Notes under the pieces: generated by a model
Databases searched by the model: none
What the model was told of the DNA's origin: nothing
Seen by the model: the letters and a program-made list of their open reading frames with translations, nothing else
Translations under genes and position numbers: made by a program
Source: DASXYG01 sp036502625
GTDB lineage: Bacteria > Actinomycetota > Actinomycetes > Streptosporangiales > Streptosporangiaceae
Direction of reading: 5' to 3'
Length of the DNA stretch: 34,810 nucleotides
Assembly: GCA_036502625.1 (NCBI GenBank)
Contig: DASXYG010000010.1
Coordinates: 1 to 34,810, forward strand
Shown here: in pieces, positions 23,733 to 32,346 of the stretch
Layout of the letters: each line of letters opens with the position of its first letter
Numbering within the stretch: the stretch's first letter is position 1

Positions 23733-24909
23733 GCCGGTGCGGCGGCTGCGCTGGAGCCTGCGGCTCCGGCTGACCGTGCTGTACGGCGTGCTGTTCATCG
23801 TGTCCGGCGCGGCGCTGCTCGCCGTCACGTACGTGCTGTTCGCCAATACCGGAGCCATGACCGTCATCTCGTTCCAGCAGAGCGGGGGCGGCGGGGGCGG
23901 GACGCTGCCGCCGGTCGTGCCGCAGATGGTGCGCCTGCGCGCCGAGACGCAGCACGACGAGGCGCTGAGGGAGCTGCTGACCATGTCGGGGATCGCCCTC
24001 GCCGTGATGTCCGTCATCTCCGTCGTGCTCGGCTGGCTCATGGCCGGCCGGGCGCTGCGCCCCGTCCGCACGATGGTCGCGCGGACGCGCCGCATCTCCG
24101 AGCGCAACCTGCACGAACGGCTCGCGGTGCGCGGTCCTGACGACGAGGTGAAGGAGCTCGGCGACACCCTCGACGGGCTGCTGACCCGGTTGCAGATCGC
24201 GTTCGACTCCCAGCGCAGGTTCGTCGCCAGCGCGTCGCACGAGCTGCGCACACCGCTCACCCTCCAGCGCGCCATAATCGAGGTCGCGCTGGCCGATCCG
24301 GACGCCGACGCCGCGTCCCTGCGCGAGGTGTGCGGGCGGGTGCTGCGCGCCGGCGAGGCGCAGGAGCGGCTGATCGAGGCGCTGCTCACGCTCGCGACCA
24401 GCGAGCGCGGCCTGGACCGCGGGGAGCCGGTCGACCTCGCGCTCGTCACCGCCGACGTCCTGCGGCTGCCGCGGCCGGACGAGGACGACCCGCCTCATCT
24501 GGAGTCCGACCTCGGGCCCGGGTGGGTCACCGGCGACCCGCGGCTCGTCGAGCGGCTCGCGGCCAACCTGGTGGACAACGCCGCGCGGCACAACCGGCCC
24601 GGTGGCTGGGTGCGGGTGGCGACCGGCGCGGACGGCGGATGGCCGGTGCTGCGCGTGACCAACAGCGGCCCGGTGGTGCCGCCGGACCGCGTGGGCTCGC
24701 TGTTCCGCCCGTTCGAGCGGCTGGCCGGGCGCACCGGTGACGGCCACGGCCACGGCCTGGGGCTGTCCATCGTGGCGGCGATCGCGGCCGCGCACGGCGC
24801 GCAGATCGCCGCGTCCGCGCGTACGGACGGCGGCCTTGACGTGACCGTGACCTTCCCGCGCCCCGGTGCGGCGGCCCCGGTGGTGGCGGAGCTCGCCGCG
24901 ACGGGCTAG
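23713..24909 (+). CDS. Sensor histidine kinase
   Basis: The 398-residue membrane kinase has a first span at ~21-43 and an extracytoplasmic loop of only ~45 residues containing six consecutive Gly (58-63). A second span (~90-112) and a HAMP domain (~112-165) follow. The phospho-acceptor His176 is in SASHELRTPL, and the catalytic domain has the N-box ANLVDNAARHN and the G-box GHGHGLGLSIV. The short loop resembles kinases that sense signals in the membrane or through a partner protein. The 20-base overlap with the response regulator supports ATG 23713; GTG 23737 is an alternative. Its stop overlaps the convergent LysR stop. Confidence 0.9.
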   Translation: MPATGSEPVRRLRWSLRLRLTVLYGVLFIVSGAALLAVTYVLFANTGAMTVISFQQSGGGGGGTLPPVVPQMVRLRAETQHDEALRELLTMSGIALAVMSVISVVLGWLMAGRALRPVRTMVARTRRISERNLHERLAVRGPDDEVKELGDTLDGLLTRLQIAFDSQRRFVASASHELRTPLTLQRAIIEVALADPDADAASLREVCGRVLRAGEAQERLIEALLTLATSERGLDRGEPVDLALVTADVLRLPRPDEDDPPHLESDLGPGWVTGDPRLVERLAANLVDNAARHNRPGGWVRVATGADGGWPVLRVTNSGPVVPPDRVGSLFRPFERLAGRTGDGHGHGLGLSIVAAIAAAHGAQIAASARTDGGLDVTVTFPRPGAAAPVVAELAATG

Positions 24910-25799
24910 TCGCCGAGCGGCGGCGCCGCCGACCTGGTCTCGTGGTACGTACGGATGCGGTCGACGACGCGGTCGATGATCGCGCTCGCGTAATGGGTGG
25001 GGTCCCATCCGGCGTACAGCGGCACGCTCAGCGGCCCGCCGCCGTGCTCGACGCGCAGCGCGCGCAGGCCGAAGCGCGGCCCGTCGGTCACCACGCAGAC
25101 GCCGCGCCCGGCCGCGGTGAGCGCCTGCGCGATCGCCGACGACTCGGCCTCGTGCGCGATCTCGTACGCCATGCTGATCTCGGTGACGGCCTCGTCGAAG
25201 GCCAGCCGGGTGAGGTTGAGCTGGTTCATCACGATCAGCGGCTCGGACAGCAGCTCGGGCAGCGGCACGGAGGCGCGGCCGGCGAGCCGGTGGCCGGGCG
25301 GCACCTGCGCCCAGATGCGCGCGTCGCCCAGCGACCGCGACTCCAGTTGGCCCGGCGGCGGGATCGTGGAGATCGCGAAGTCGGTGTCGTCGCGCGCCAG
25401 GGTCTCGAACACGCGCAGCGGCTCCTCCTGCCGCGCGTCGAGCATCGGGAGGTCCGCGCCGTGCGCGGCGATGAACGGCGCCAGCAGGTAGTTCACCGTG
25501 GCCGGCGGCGCCAGCACCGTGAGGATCAGCGACCGCTCGCCGTCGGCGGACCGCATGACGTCGGCCGCGCGGCCGGCCCGGGTGACGAGGTCGCGGGCGA
25601 TCGGCCGGAACCGCTTGCCCGCCGCGCTGAGCCGCAGCGGGCCGGGCCCGCGCACGAACAGCGCCGCGCCGAGCTCGTGCTCAAGGGCCCTGAGCTGGCG
25701 GGACACCGACGGCTGCGCGACGTGCACGGCGCGCGCGGCGGCCGTCACCGAACCGGTGTCGGCGACCGCGAGGAAGTACCGCAGGACCCGCAGCTCCAT
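24906..25799 (-). CDS. LysR-family regulator
   Basis: The 297-residue protein has the N-terminal helix-turn-helix (MELRVLRYFLAVADTGSVTAAARAVHVAQPSVSRQLRALEHELG) and a two-lobed effector domain from ~90. The start at 25799 follows GGGGG at 5 bases and gives the usual MELRxLRYF beginning; the frame extends 8 codons further, to 25823. It is divergent from the symporter-amidohydrolase operon with a dyad between, so it probably activates those genes when their substrate is present. Confidence 0.9.
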   Translation of the reverse strand: MELRVLRYFLAVADTGSVTAAARAVHVAQPSVSRQLRALEHELGAALFVRGPGPLRLSAAGKRFRPIARDLVTRAGRAADVMRSADGERSLILTVLAPPATVNYLLAPFIAAHGADLPMLDARQEEPLRVFETLARDDTDFAISTIPPPGQLESRSLGDARIWAQVPPGHRLAGRASVPLPELLSEPLIVMNQLNLTRLAFDEAVTEISMAYEIAHEAESSAIAQALTAAGRGVCVVTDGPRFGLRALRVEHGGGPLSVPLYAGWDPTHYASAIIDRVVDRIRTYHETRSAAPPLGD

Positions 25800-25841
25800 C
25801 ACGCCCCCATGCCTCGCAGGCATCGCTTACGTCGAGAACAA

Positions 25842-25858
25842 GTATTAGACGCTATTAC
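25842..25858. promoter_or_regulatory. LysR-type dyad operator
   Basis: GTATTAGACGCTATTAC has 7-base arms matching at 6 of 7 positions and contains the T-N11-A core of LysR sites. It lies 43 bases upstream of the LysR start and 88 bases before the symporter start, in a rare A/T-rich patch. Confidence 0.55.
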
Positions 25859-25946
25859 CCGAGCGTATGAGACTGAGCGCAGGGCCGTGCCCGCGCGGCC
25901 CGCCGCCCCGATTCCCCCCACCCCTGCGTTTCCACCGGGAGGACCT

Positions 25947-27257
25947 TTGCCGACGCGACCCCGCGCCAGCGGCCAGGCACGACGTGCCGGCACCGCATCG
26001 TTCATCGGCACCACGATCGAGTGGTACGACTTCTACATCTACGGCACGGCGTCCGCGCTGGTGTTCGGCAGGCTGTTCTTCCCCGGCATCAGCCCCGCCG
26101 CCGGGATCATGGCGTCGTTCGCGACGTTCTGGGTGGGGTTCTTGGCGCGGCCGCTCGGCGGCGTGGTCTTCGGCCACCTCGGCGACCGCATCGGCCGCAA
26201 GAAGACGCTGGTCACCACGTTGCTGATGATGGGAATTGCGACGTTCCTGGTGGGCGTGCTGCCGACGTACGCCGCGGTCGGGGTGGCCGCGCCCGTACTG
26301 CTCGCGGTGCTGCGGGCCGTCCAGGGGATCGCGGTGGGCGGCGAGTGGGGCGGCGCGGTGCTGATGGCGTCCGAGAGCGCGCCCAAGGGCCGCGGCGTCG
26401 TGTTCGGCATGTTCGCCCAGCAGGGCTCGCCGGCCGGGTCGATCCTGGCCACGCTGATGTTCCTGCTGTTCGGCACGCTGCCCGAGGGCGCGTTCCTGGC
26501 GTGGGGCTGGCGGGTGCCGTTCCTGCTGTCCGCCGCGCTGGTGATCGTCGGCCTGGTGATCAGGCTGCGGGTCGAGGAGTCGCCGGAGTTCGCCGGGCTC
26601 AAGGAGCGCGCCGAGGTCGTCCGGCTGCCGGTCGCTGAGGTGCTGCGTACGGCGTGGCCCGCGGTGCTGCTCGGGGTGGGCGCCAGCGCGATGGGCATCG
26701 CGTCCGCGTACTTCACGAACACGTTCGTGCTGTCCTGGACCACCACGGACCTCGGCGTGCACCGGCAGACGATGCTGAACGTGCTGCTGGCGACGTCCGT
26801 GGTGCAGTTCATGTGGCAGCCGATAGCGGCGCTGATCGCCGAGCGCGTGGGGTCGGTGCGGTTCATCACCGTCTCGCTGGTCGGCAACATCATCATCGCG
26901 GTCCCGATGTTCCTGCTCATCGGCACGCAGGCGCCGATCTTGATCTTCGTGGGCATCGCCATGTCGATCCTCACCGGCTCCGGCTACTACGCCGTGCTCG
27001 CCGGGTTCCTGGCCAACGCGTTCGCGCCGCGCGTCCGCTACACCGGGATCTCGCTGTCGTACCAGCTCTGCAGCACGCTGATCGGCGGCACCACGCCGCT
27101 GCTCGCCGAATACCTGCTCACCAGGTCCGGATCGATCTGGCCGGTGGCCGTCTTCTACATCGGGCTGCTCGTGCTCACAGTGGTGTGCGTGGCGGGGCTC
27201 GGCTGGTACGGGCGGCGCCGCACCGCCCAGCCGGTGGCCGCGCACGCCGCGGCCTGA
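25947..27257 (+). CDS. MFS metabolite:H+ symporter (MHS family)
   Basis: The 436-residue transporter with about 12 spans belongs to the MHS group (ShiA/ProP/KgtP relatives). Early signatures are IGTTIEWYDFYIYGTASALVF and, in loop 2-3, GHLGDRIGRKKTL, followed by GGEWGGAVLMASE. The family takes up organic acids, betaines or shikimate with protons. The best start is an unusual TTG at 25947, preceded by GGGAGG at 5 bases. No ATG or GTG lies in frame between this and the first span. The amidohydrolase gene follows 44 bases later, so this carrier probably imports that enzyme's substrate. Confidence 0.88.
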   Translation: MPTRPRASGQARRAGTASFIGTTIEWYDFYIYGTASALVFGRLFFPGISPAAGIMASFATFWVGFLARPLGGVVFGHLGDRIGRKKTLVTTLLMMGIATFLVGVLPTYAAVGVAAPVLLAVLRAVQGIAVGGEWGGAVLMASESAPKGRGVVFGMFAQQGSPAGSILATLMFLLFGTLPEGAFLAWGWRVPFLLSAALVIVGLVIRLRVEESPEFAGLKERAEVVRLPVAEVLRTAWPAVLLGVGASAMGIASAYFTNTFVLSWTTTDLGVHRQTMLNVLLATSVVQFMWQPIAALIAERVGSVRFITVSLVGNIIIAVPMFLLIGTQAPILIFVGIAMSILTGSGYYAVLAGFLANAFAPRVRYTGISLSYQLCSTLIGGTTPLLAEYLLTRSGSIWPVAVFYIGLLVLTVVCVAGLGWYGRRRTAQPVAAHAAA

Positions 27258-27301
27258 CCCGTCCCGCACCCTTCAACCCTCGACCTGGGAGGACAGCACA
27301 G

Positions 27302-28948
27302 ATGCGCCTGGACGCGATCTTCCGCAACGGACGTTTCACCACGCTCGACCCCGCCCGTCCGACGGCCACCGCGGTCGGCGTGCTCGCCGGCCGGATCGCC
27401 GGCCTCGACGCGGACCTGGACGGCTGCACGGCGGCGTACGAGGCGGACCTGCGCGGCGCGCCCGTCGTCCCCGGGTTCAACGACGCGCACCAGCACCTCA
27501 GCATGCGGGGCAAGCGGCTGCGCGAGCTCGACCTCGGCGCGGACGCGGTCGGCAGCCTGGACGAGCTGTACGCGGCGGTGCGCCGCCGCGCGGAGGCGCT
27601 GCCCGCGGACGCGTGGGTGCTCGGCGCCGGCTACGACCAGAACAAGATCGGCGCGCACCCCACGGCGGACGGGCTCGACGCCGTGTCCGGCGGCCGCCCC
27701 GTCTGGCTCGAACACTGCTCGGGGCACATGGGCGTGGCCAACACGGCGGCGTTCACGCGGATGGGCTTCGAGCGTACGCGTGTGCCCGACGTGCCGGGCG
27801 GCAACGTGGCGCGCGACGCCGATGGGCGCGCGGTGGGCCTGCTCCAGGAGAAGGCGCAGAGCCTGGCCGAGAGCCTGCTGCGCCCCGCGCCCGCCGAGGA
27901 GCACCTCGCGCGCATCGCCGAGGCGTCGCGCGTGGGCCTGTCCGAGGGGCTGACCAGCGCCACCGAGCCGGGCATCGGCACCACGACCGGCATCGGCAAC
28001 GGCCCGGCCGACCTGCACGCGTTCCTGCGCGCGCACGAGACGGGCGCGCTGGGCGTCCGGATGACGCTGATGCCGTACATCACCGCGCTGCGCGACGTGG
28101 GCGTGTTCGAGCCCGGCGGCGAGTGGTTCGGCCTCGACCTGGGCGTGCGCACCGGCCTCGGCGACGAGTGGGTGCGGGTGGGCCCCACCAAGATCCTCTC
28201 CGACGGCTCCCTGATCGGCCGCTCCGCCGCGATGTGCTGCGACTACCACGACGACCCCGGCAACTCCGGCTTCTACCTGTTCGACCCCGAGGAGCTGCGC
28301 CGGCTGATCCTCGACGCGCACCGCTGCGGCTGGCAGGTGGCCACGCACGCCATCGGCGACTCCGCGGTCGACACGGCGCTTGAGGCGTACGCCGAGGCGC
28401 AGCGCCGCGACCCGCGCCCGGACGTACGGCACCGCGTCGAGCACTGCGCGGTGGCCTCGGACGACCAGGTGGCGCGGATCGCCGCCCAGGGCGTGGTGCC
28501 CGTCCCGCAGGGCCGTTTCATCTCCGAGATCGGCGACGGCATGCTGGCGGCGCTCGGCCCGGACCGCGCGCGCCTGGCGTACCGCATGCGCGCGTTCCTG
28601 GACGCCGGCGCGGTGCTCCCCGGCAGCACCGACAGCCCGGTCGTGCACGGCTCGCCGCTGCTGAGCATGCACGACATGGTCAACCGCCGCACCGCGTCCG
28701 GCGCGCCGTTCACCCCGGAGGAGGCGGTGACGGCCGAGGAGGCGCTGCGCGCGTACACGGTCGGCTCCGCGTACGCCGTCCACGAGGAGGACCGTAAAGG
28801 CACCCTGGCGCCGGGCAAGCTGGCCGACTTCGCGGTGCTCTCCGACGACTTGCTGGCGGTGCCGCCGGAGCGCATCCGCGCCATCACGGTGGGCGCCACG
28901 GTGGTCGGCGGGGCCGTCGCGTACGACGCGGGCGCGATCGGCGCGTGA
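27302..28948 (+). CDS. YtcJ-like amidohydrolase
   Basis: The 548-residue metal-dependent hydrolase belongs to the Amidohydro_3/YtcJ group. The first metal motif is FNDAHQH (His63/His65). Later metal or catalytic positions are THAIGDSA, HRVEHC and the Asp in GSTDSPV, and the C-terminal TLAPGKLADFAVL closes the composite beta-sandwich domain. Such enzymes cleave amides, formamides or cyclic C-N bonds, and the substrate is not predictable. GGGAGG precedes ATG 27302 by ~9 bases. It lies in an operon with the MHS symporter under the divergent LysR gene, a typical import-and-degrade arrangement. Confidence 0.88.
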   Translation: MRLDAIFRNGRFTTLDPARPTATAVGVLAGRIAGLDADLDGCTAAYEADLRGAPVVPGFNDAHQHLSMRGKRLRELDLGADAVGSLDELYAAVRRRAEALPADAWVLGAGYDQNKIGAHPTADGLDAVSGGRPVWLEHCSGHMGVANTAAFTRMGFERTRVPDVPGGNVARDADGRAVGLLQEKAQSLAESLLRPAPAEEHLARIAEASRVGLSEGLTSATEPGIGTTTGIGNGPADLHAFLRAHETGALGVRMTLMPYITALRDVGVFEPGGEWFGLDLGVRTGLGDEWVRVGPTKILSDGSLIGRSAAMCCDYHDDPGNSGFYLFDPEELRRLILDAHRCGWQVATHAIGDSAVDTALEAYAEAQRRDPRPDVRHRVEHCAVASDDQVARIAAQGVVPVPQGRFISEIGDGMLAALGPDRARLAYRMRAFLDAGAVLPGSTDSPVVHGSPLLSMHDMVNRRTASGAPFTPEEAVTAEEALRAYTVGSAYAVHEEDRKGTLAPGKLADFAVLSDDLLAVPPERIRAITVGATVVGGAVAYDAGAIGA

Positions 28949-28992
28949 ACCGCGGGAAGCGGGCGGTGGCTGAGGATGTCGGTGGGGATCGG

Positions 28993-28998
28993 TAGCCT
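28993..28998 (+). promoter_or_regulatory. -10 box before helicase gene
   Basis: TAGCCT ends 9 bases before GTG 29008, with no Shine-Dalgarno between. The spacing suits a leaderless or nearly leaderless mRNA. Confidence 0.4.
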
Positions 28999-29007
28999 TC
29001 TGAGACC

Positions 29008-30765
29008 GTGAGCACTTCTGCCGCCTCTAACCTGCCGCCCGCGTTGCCCGGCCGTGCGCCCCGGGGAACGGCGCCTGCGCTGCGTGCTTGGCAGCAGCAG
29101 GCGCTGGAGGAGTACTTCCGCCGCGACCCGCGCGACTTCATGGCCGTGGCCACGCCCGGCGCGGGGAAGACGACCTTCGCGCTGAAGCTGGCCGCCGAGC
29201 TGCTGGAGCGGCGGGTGATCGCGGCGATCACCGTCGTGTGCCCGACCGAGCACCTCAAGCGGCAGTGGGCCGACGCCGCGGTGCGGGTCGGCATCCGGCT
29301 CGACCCCGAGTTCAAGAACGCCCAGGGCCGCACCTCCAGCGACTACATCGGCGTCGCGGTGACGTACGCCCAGGTCGCGGCGCACGCGGCGCTGCACCGC
29401 GGGCGCACCGAGGCGCGGCGCACACTCGTGATCCTCGACGAGGTGCACCACGTGGGCGACGCCCTGTCCTGGGGCGACGCGGTCCGCGAGGCGTTCGACC
29501 CGGCCGCGCGGCGCCTCGCGCTGACGGGCACGCCCTTCCGGTCCGATACCAACCCGATCCCCTTCGTGTCGTACGTCGAGGGCGCCGACGGGGCGCGCCG
29601 CAGCGTGTCCGACTACAACTACGGCTACGACTCGGCGCTCGACGACGGCGTCGTCCGCCCGGTGATCTTCCTGGCGTACTCCGGCGAGATGCGCTGGCGC
29701 ACCCGCGCCGGCGACGAACTGGCCGCCACCCTCGGCGAGCCGCTGACACAGGACCAGCTCGCGCAGGCGTGGCGGGCCGCGCTGGACCCCAAGGGGCAGT
29801 GGATCCGCCAGGTGCTGGCCGCGGCCGACCGGCGGCTGACCGAGGTGCGCCGCGGCGTGCCCGACGCGGGCGGCCTGGTCATCGCCACCGACCACGAGTC
29901 CGCGCGGGCGTACGCCCGGGTGCTGCGCGAGGTCACCGGCAAGGGCGCGGTGATCGTGCTGTCCGACGACCCCGACGCCTCCGACAAGATCAAGCGGTTC
30001 GCGTCCTCCGACGACCGCTGGATGATCGCCGTCCGCATGGTCTCCGAGGGCGTCGACATCCCCCGCCTGTGCGTGGGCGTCTACGCCACGAGCACCAGCA
30101 CGGCGCTGTTCTTCGCCCAGGCCGTCGGGCGGTTCGTCCGGGTGCGTAAGCGCGGTGAGATGGCCTCGGTGTTCCTGCCGTCGGTGCCCACGCTGATGGA
30201 GTACGCCTCGGAGATGGAGGCCCAGCGCGACCACGTGCTCGACCGGCCCGTCTCCGACGACGACTTCGACCCCGAGGCCGACCTGCTCGAACGCGCCCAG
30301 CGCCGGCAGGACAACGCCGACCTCGGCGACGAGCTGCCGTTCGAGACCGTCGAGGCGTCCGCCACGTTCGACCGCGTGCTGTACGACGGGGGCGAGTTCG
30401 GCACCGGCGCCGAGGCGGGGTCGCCGGAGGAGGAGGACTTCCTCGGCCTGCCCGGCCTCCTGGAGCCCGAACACGTGCGCACGCTGCTGAGCAAGCGGCA
30501 GTCGGAGCAGCTCAAGGCCAGGCGCGCGGGCGCGGCGGAGGAGCCGGCCGAGGAGCCCGAGGTCACCCACGAGTCGATCCACGCGCTGCGCAAGGAGCTG
30601 AACGGCCTCGTCGGCGCCTGGCACCACCGCACGGGCCAGCCGCACGGCGTGATCCACAACGAGCTGCGCACGGCGTGCGGCGGCCCGCCGATCGCGCAGG
30701 CCAGCGCGGTCGACATCCGGGCCCGCATCGACCGCATCCGCCGCTGGGCCATCGGCAAGCGGTGA
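29008..30765 (+). CDS. Superfamily 2 DEAD/DEAH-type helicase
   Basis: The 585-residue ATPase has Walker A ATPGAGKTTF (48-57), the DEVH box (144-147), motif III LTGTP (~172-176) and, in the second RecA domain, motif V (VSEGVDIP) and motif VI (QAVGRFVRVRKRG). The tail (~440-585) is acidic and then helical. This set resembles the restriction-type/UvrB-like SF2 translocases found as a single conserved gene in actinobacteria. I see no nuclease or methylase domain. The role may be in DNA repair or RNA metabolism. In streptomycetes I recall this gene close to DUF3039 and YqgE, whereas here they are 12.4 kb apart. Confidence 0.87.
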   Translation: MSTSAASNLPPALPGRAPRGTAPALRAWQQQALEEYFRRDPRDFMAVATPGAGKTTFALKLAAELLERRVIAAITVVCPTEHLKRQWADAAVRVGIRLDPEFKNAQGRTSSDYIGVAVTYAQVAAHAALHRGRTEARRTLVILDEVHHVGDALSWGDAVREAFDPAARRLALTGTPFRSDTNPIPFVSYVEGADGARRSVSDYNYGYDSALDDGVVRPVIFLAYSGEMRWRTRAGDELAATLGEPLTQDQLAQAWRAALDPKGQWIRQVLAAADRRLTEVRRGVPDAGGLVIATDHESARAYARVLREVTGKGAVIVLSDDPDASDKIKRFASSDDRWMIAVRMVSEGVDIPRLCVGVYATSTSTALFFAQAVGRFVRVRKRGEMASVFLPSVPTLMEYASEMEAQRDHVLDRPVSDDDFDPEADLLERAQRRQDNADLGDELPFETVEASATFDRVLYDGGEFGTGAEAGSPEEEDFLGLPGLLEPEHVRTLLSKRQSEQLKARRAGAAEEPAEEPEVTHESIHALRKELNGLVGAWHHRTGQPHGVIHNELRTACGGPPIAQASAVDIRARIDRIRRWAIGKR

Positions 30766-30780
30766 CCCGCGGCCGCCGGG

Positions 30781-30786
30781 TAGCGT
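30781..30786 (+). promoter_or_regulatory. -10 box, likely leaderless pncA start
   Basis: TAGCGT ends 7 bases before ATG 30794, and no ribosome site is present. It supports 30794 over the in-frame GTG 30785. An ACCCG/CGGGT arm pair (30765-30781) overlaps its first base. Confidence 0.45.
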
Positions 30787-30793
30787 GCCCGGT

Positions 30794-31372
30794 ATGACGA
30801 CGGCGCTGGTGATCGTGGACGTGCAGAACGACTTCTGTGAGGGCGGCAGCATGGGCGTCGCGGGCGGCGCCGGCGTCGCCGCGGCCATCGCGGCCTACAC
30901 CGCGGCCCACCGGTCCGCGTACGGCCCCGTCGTGGCCACCCGCGACTACCACATCGACCCCGGCGCCCACTTCTCCGCGCACCCCGACTTCGCCGACTCC
31001 TGGCCGCCGCACTGCGTCGTCGGCACCGGCGGCGCCGAGTTCCACCCGGCGCTGTCCGGCACCCCGGTCGATGCCGTGTTCAGCAAGGGCGAGCACACCG
31101 CGGCGTACAGCGGGTTCGAGGGCGCCGACGCGTCCGGCGAGTCGCTGGAATCGTGGCTGCGCGACCGCGGCGTCGACACGGTCGACGTCGTCGGCATCGC
31201 CACCGACCACTGCGTACGCGCCACCGCCGCCGACGCCGCCCGCGTCGGCTTCACGACCCGCGTGCTGCTCGACCTCACCGCGGGCGTGGCCCGCGCGACG
31301 ACCGACCGCGCGCTGGAGGAACTGCGCGCCGCCGGGGTGGCGCTCGCCGGCGAACCGGTCGTCCGCGAATAG
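30794..31372 (+). CDS. pncA: Nicotinamidase
   Basis: The 192-residue isochorismatase-fold enzyme hydrolyses nicotinamide to nicotinate, the first salvage step toward NAD. The catalytic triad is Asp9 (VIVDVQNDF), Lys98 (FSKGEH) and Cys140 (IATDHCVRAT). The metal ligands Asp51, His53, His59 and His73 match the spacing of Mycobacterium PncA (49, 51, 57, 71). The next enzyme, nicotinate phosphoribosyltransferase, is encoded 2 kb away on the other strand. Confidence 0.93.
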   Translation: MTTALVIVDVQNDFCEGGSMGVAGGAGVAAAIAAYTAAHRSAYGPVVATRDYHIDPGAHFSAHPDFADSWPPHCVVGTGGAEFHPALSGTPVDAVFSKGEHTAAYSGFEGADASGESLESWLRDRGVDTVDVVGIATDHCVRATAADAARVGFTTRVLLDLTAGVARATTDRALEELRAAGVALAGEPVVRE

Positions 31373-31378
31373 GTGACA

Positions 31379-31429
31379 CTCCCTGTCGTCTTTCGGCGCC
31401 ACGCTGCTGGGAAACGACACCACAGGGAG
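31379..31429 (+). promoter_or_regulatory. Inverted repeat that includes the SDR ribosome site
   Basis: CTCCCTGT (31379-31386) is a perfect complement of ACAGGGAG (31422-31429), and the latter contains the AGGGAG ribosome site of the dehydrogenase gene. Weaker pairing (GTCGTCTTTC with GAAACGAC) could extend the stem inward. As RNA it would hide the ribosome site; as DNA it could be an operator. Confidence 0.4.
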
Positions 31430-31434
31430 GGCGC

Positions 31435-32346
31435 ATGGGAGCACTCGACGAGAAGATCGCGCTGGTCGCGGGGGCCACGCGGGGCACGGGACGCGGCATC
31501 GCCACCGAGCTTGGCGCGGCGGGCGCGACCGTCTACGTCACCGGGCGGTCGACCCGGGGGCGGCCGTCGGAGATCGGCCGCGCGGAGACCATCGAGGAGA
31601 CCGCCGAGCTGGTCACCGCCGCCGGCGGAACGGGGATCCCGGTGGTGTGCGACCACCTGGACGAGGAGCAGGTACGCGATCTGGTCGCGCGGATCGACCG
31701 CGAGCAGGGGCGGCTTGACATCCTGGTCAACGACGTCTGGGGCGGCGACCACCTCTTCGAGTGGACCTCGCCCGTATGGGAGCACGACCTCGGCAACGGC
31801 CTGCGGCTGCTCAGGCTGGCCGTCGACACGCACATCATCACCAGCCACTACGCGCTGCCGCTGCTGCTGCGCGACCCGGGCGGCCTGGTCGTGGAGGTCA
31901 CCGACGGCACCGCGGAGTACAACGCGGACAACTACCGGGTCACGTTCTTCTACGACCTGGCGAAGTCCTCGGTGCTGCGCATGGCGTACGCGCTGGGCAA
32001 GGAGGTGGGCAAGCGCGGCGCGACCGCGGTGGCGCTGACGCCCGGGTGGCTGCGCTCGGAGATGATGCTGGACATCTACGGCGTGACCGAGGCGAACTGG
32101 CGCGACGCCATCGCCGCGGAGCCGCACTTCGCGATCTCCGAGACGCCGCGCTTCACCGGCCGCGCCGTGGTCGCGCTGGCCGCCGACCCGGACCTCGCCC
32201 GGTGGAACGGCGCGTCGCTGTCCAGCGGCGGGCTGGCCCAGGCGTACGGGTTCACCGACCTCGACGGCTCGCGCCCGGACTGCTGGCGGTACGTCGTCGA
32301 GGTGCAGGACGCGGACAGGCCCGCGGACACCACCGGCTACCGCTGA
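31435..32346 (+). CDS. Atypical short-chain dehydrogenase/reductase
   Basis: The 303-residue Rossmann-fold protein has the cofactor loop GATRGTGRG (13-21), NDVWGG (99-104) in place of the usual NNAG, and the catalytic Tyr173/Lys177 (YDLAK). The serine normally found in the preceding strand motif is missing, and the sequence there is VVEVTDGTAEY (152-162). GATRGTGR and the length of ~300 fit a DHRS1-like subgroup of SDRs. The substrate is unknown. ATG 31435 has AGGGAGG at 5 bases. The 3' end overlaps the convergent WYL regulator gene by 10 bases. Confidence 0.86.
   Translation: MGALDEKIALVAGATRGTGRGIATELGAAGATVYVTGRSTRGRPSEIGRAETIEETAELVTAAGGTGIPVVCDHLDEEQVRDLVARIDREQGRLDILVNDVWGGDHLFEWTSPVWEHDLGNGLRLLRLAVDTHIITSHYALPLLLRDPGGLVVEVTDGTAEYNADNYRVTFFYDLAKSSVLRMAYALGKEVGKRGATAVALTPGWLRSEMMLDIYGVTEANWRDAIAAEPHFAISETPRFTGRAVVALAADPDLARWNGASLSSGGLAQAYGFTDLDGSRPDCWRYVVEVQDADRPADTTGYR

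Noticed and set aside
24942..25946. N-terminal extension of the MHS symporter
   Set aside because: It is antisense to the LysR gene. The TTG at 25947 has a strong ribosome site and precedes the first membrane span.
16584..29007. Genomic island with mobility genes
   Set aside because: No integrase, transposase, tRNA boundary or flanking repeat was found. At most it is a set of acquired modules.
30765..30781. ACCCG/CGGGT hairpin as helicase terminator
   Set aside because: The stem is only 5 bp and overlaps the pncA -10 box. It is too weak to call.
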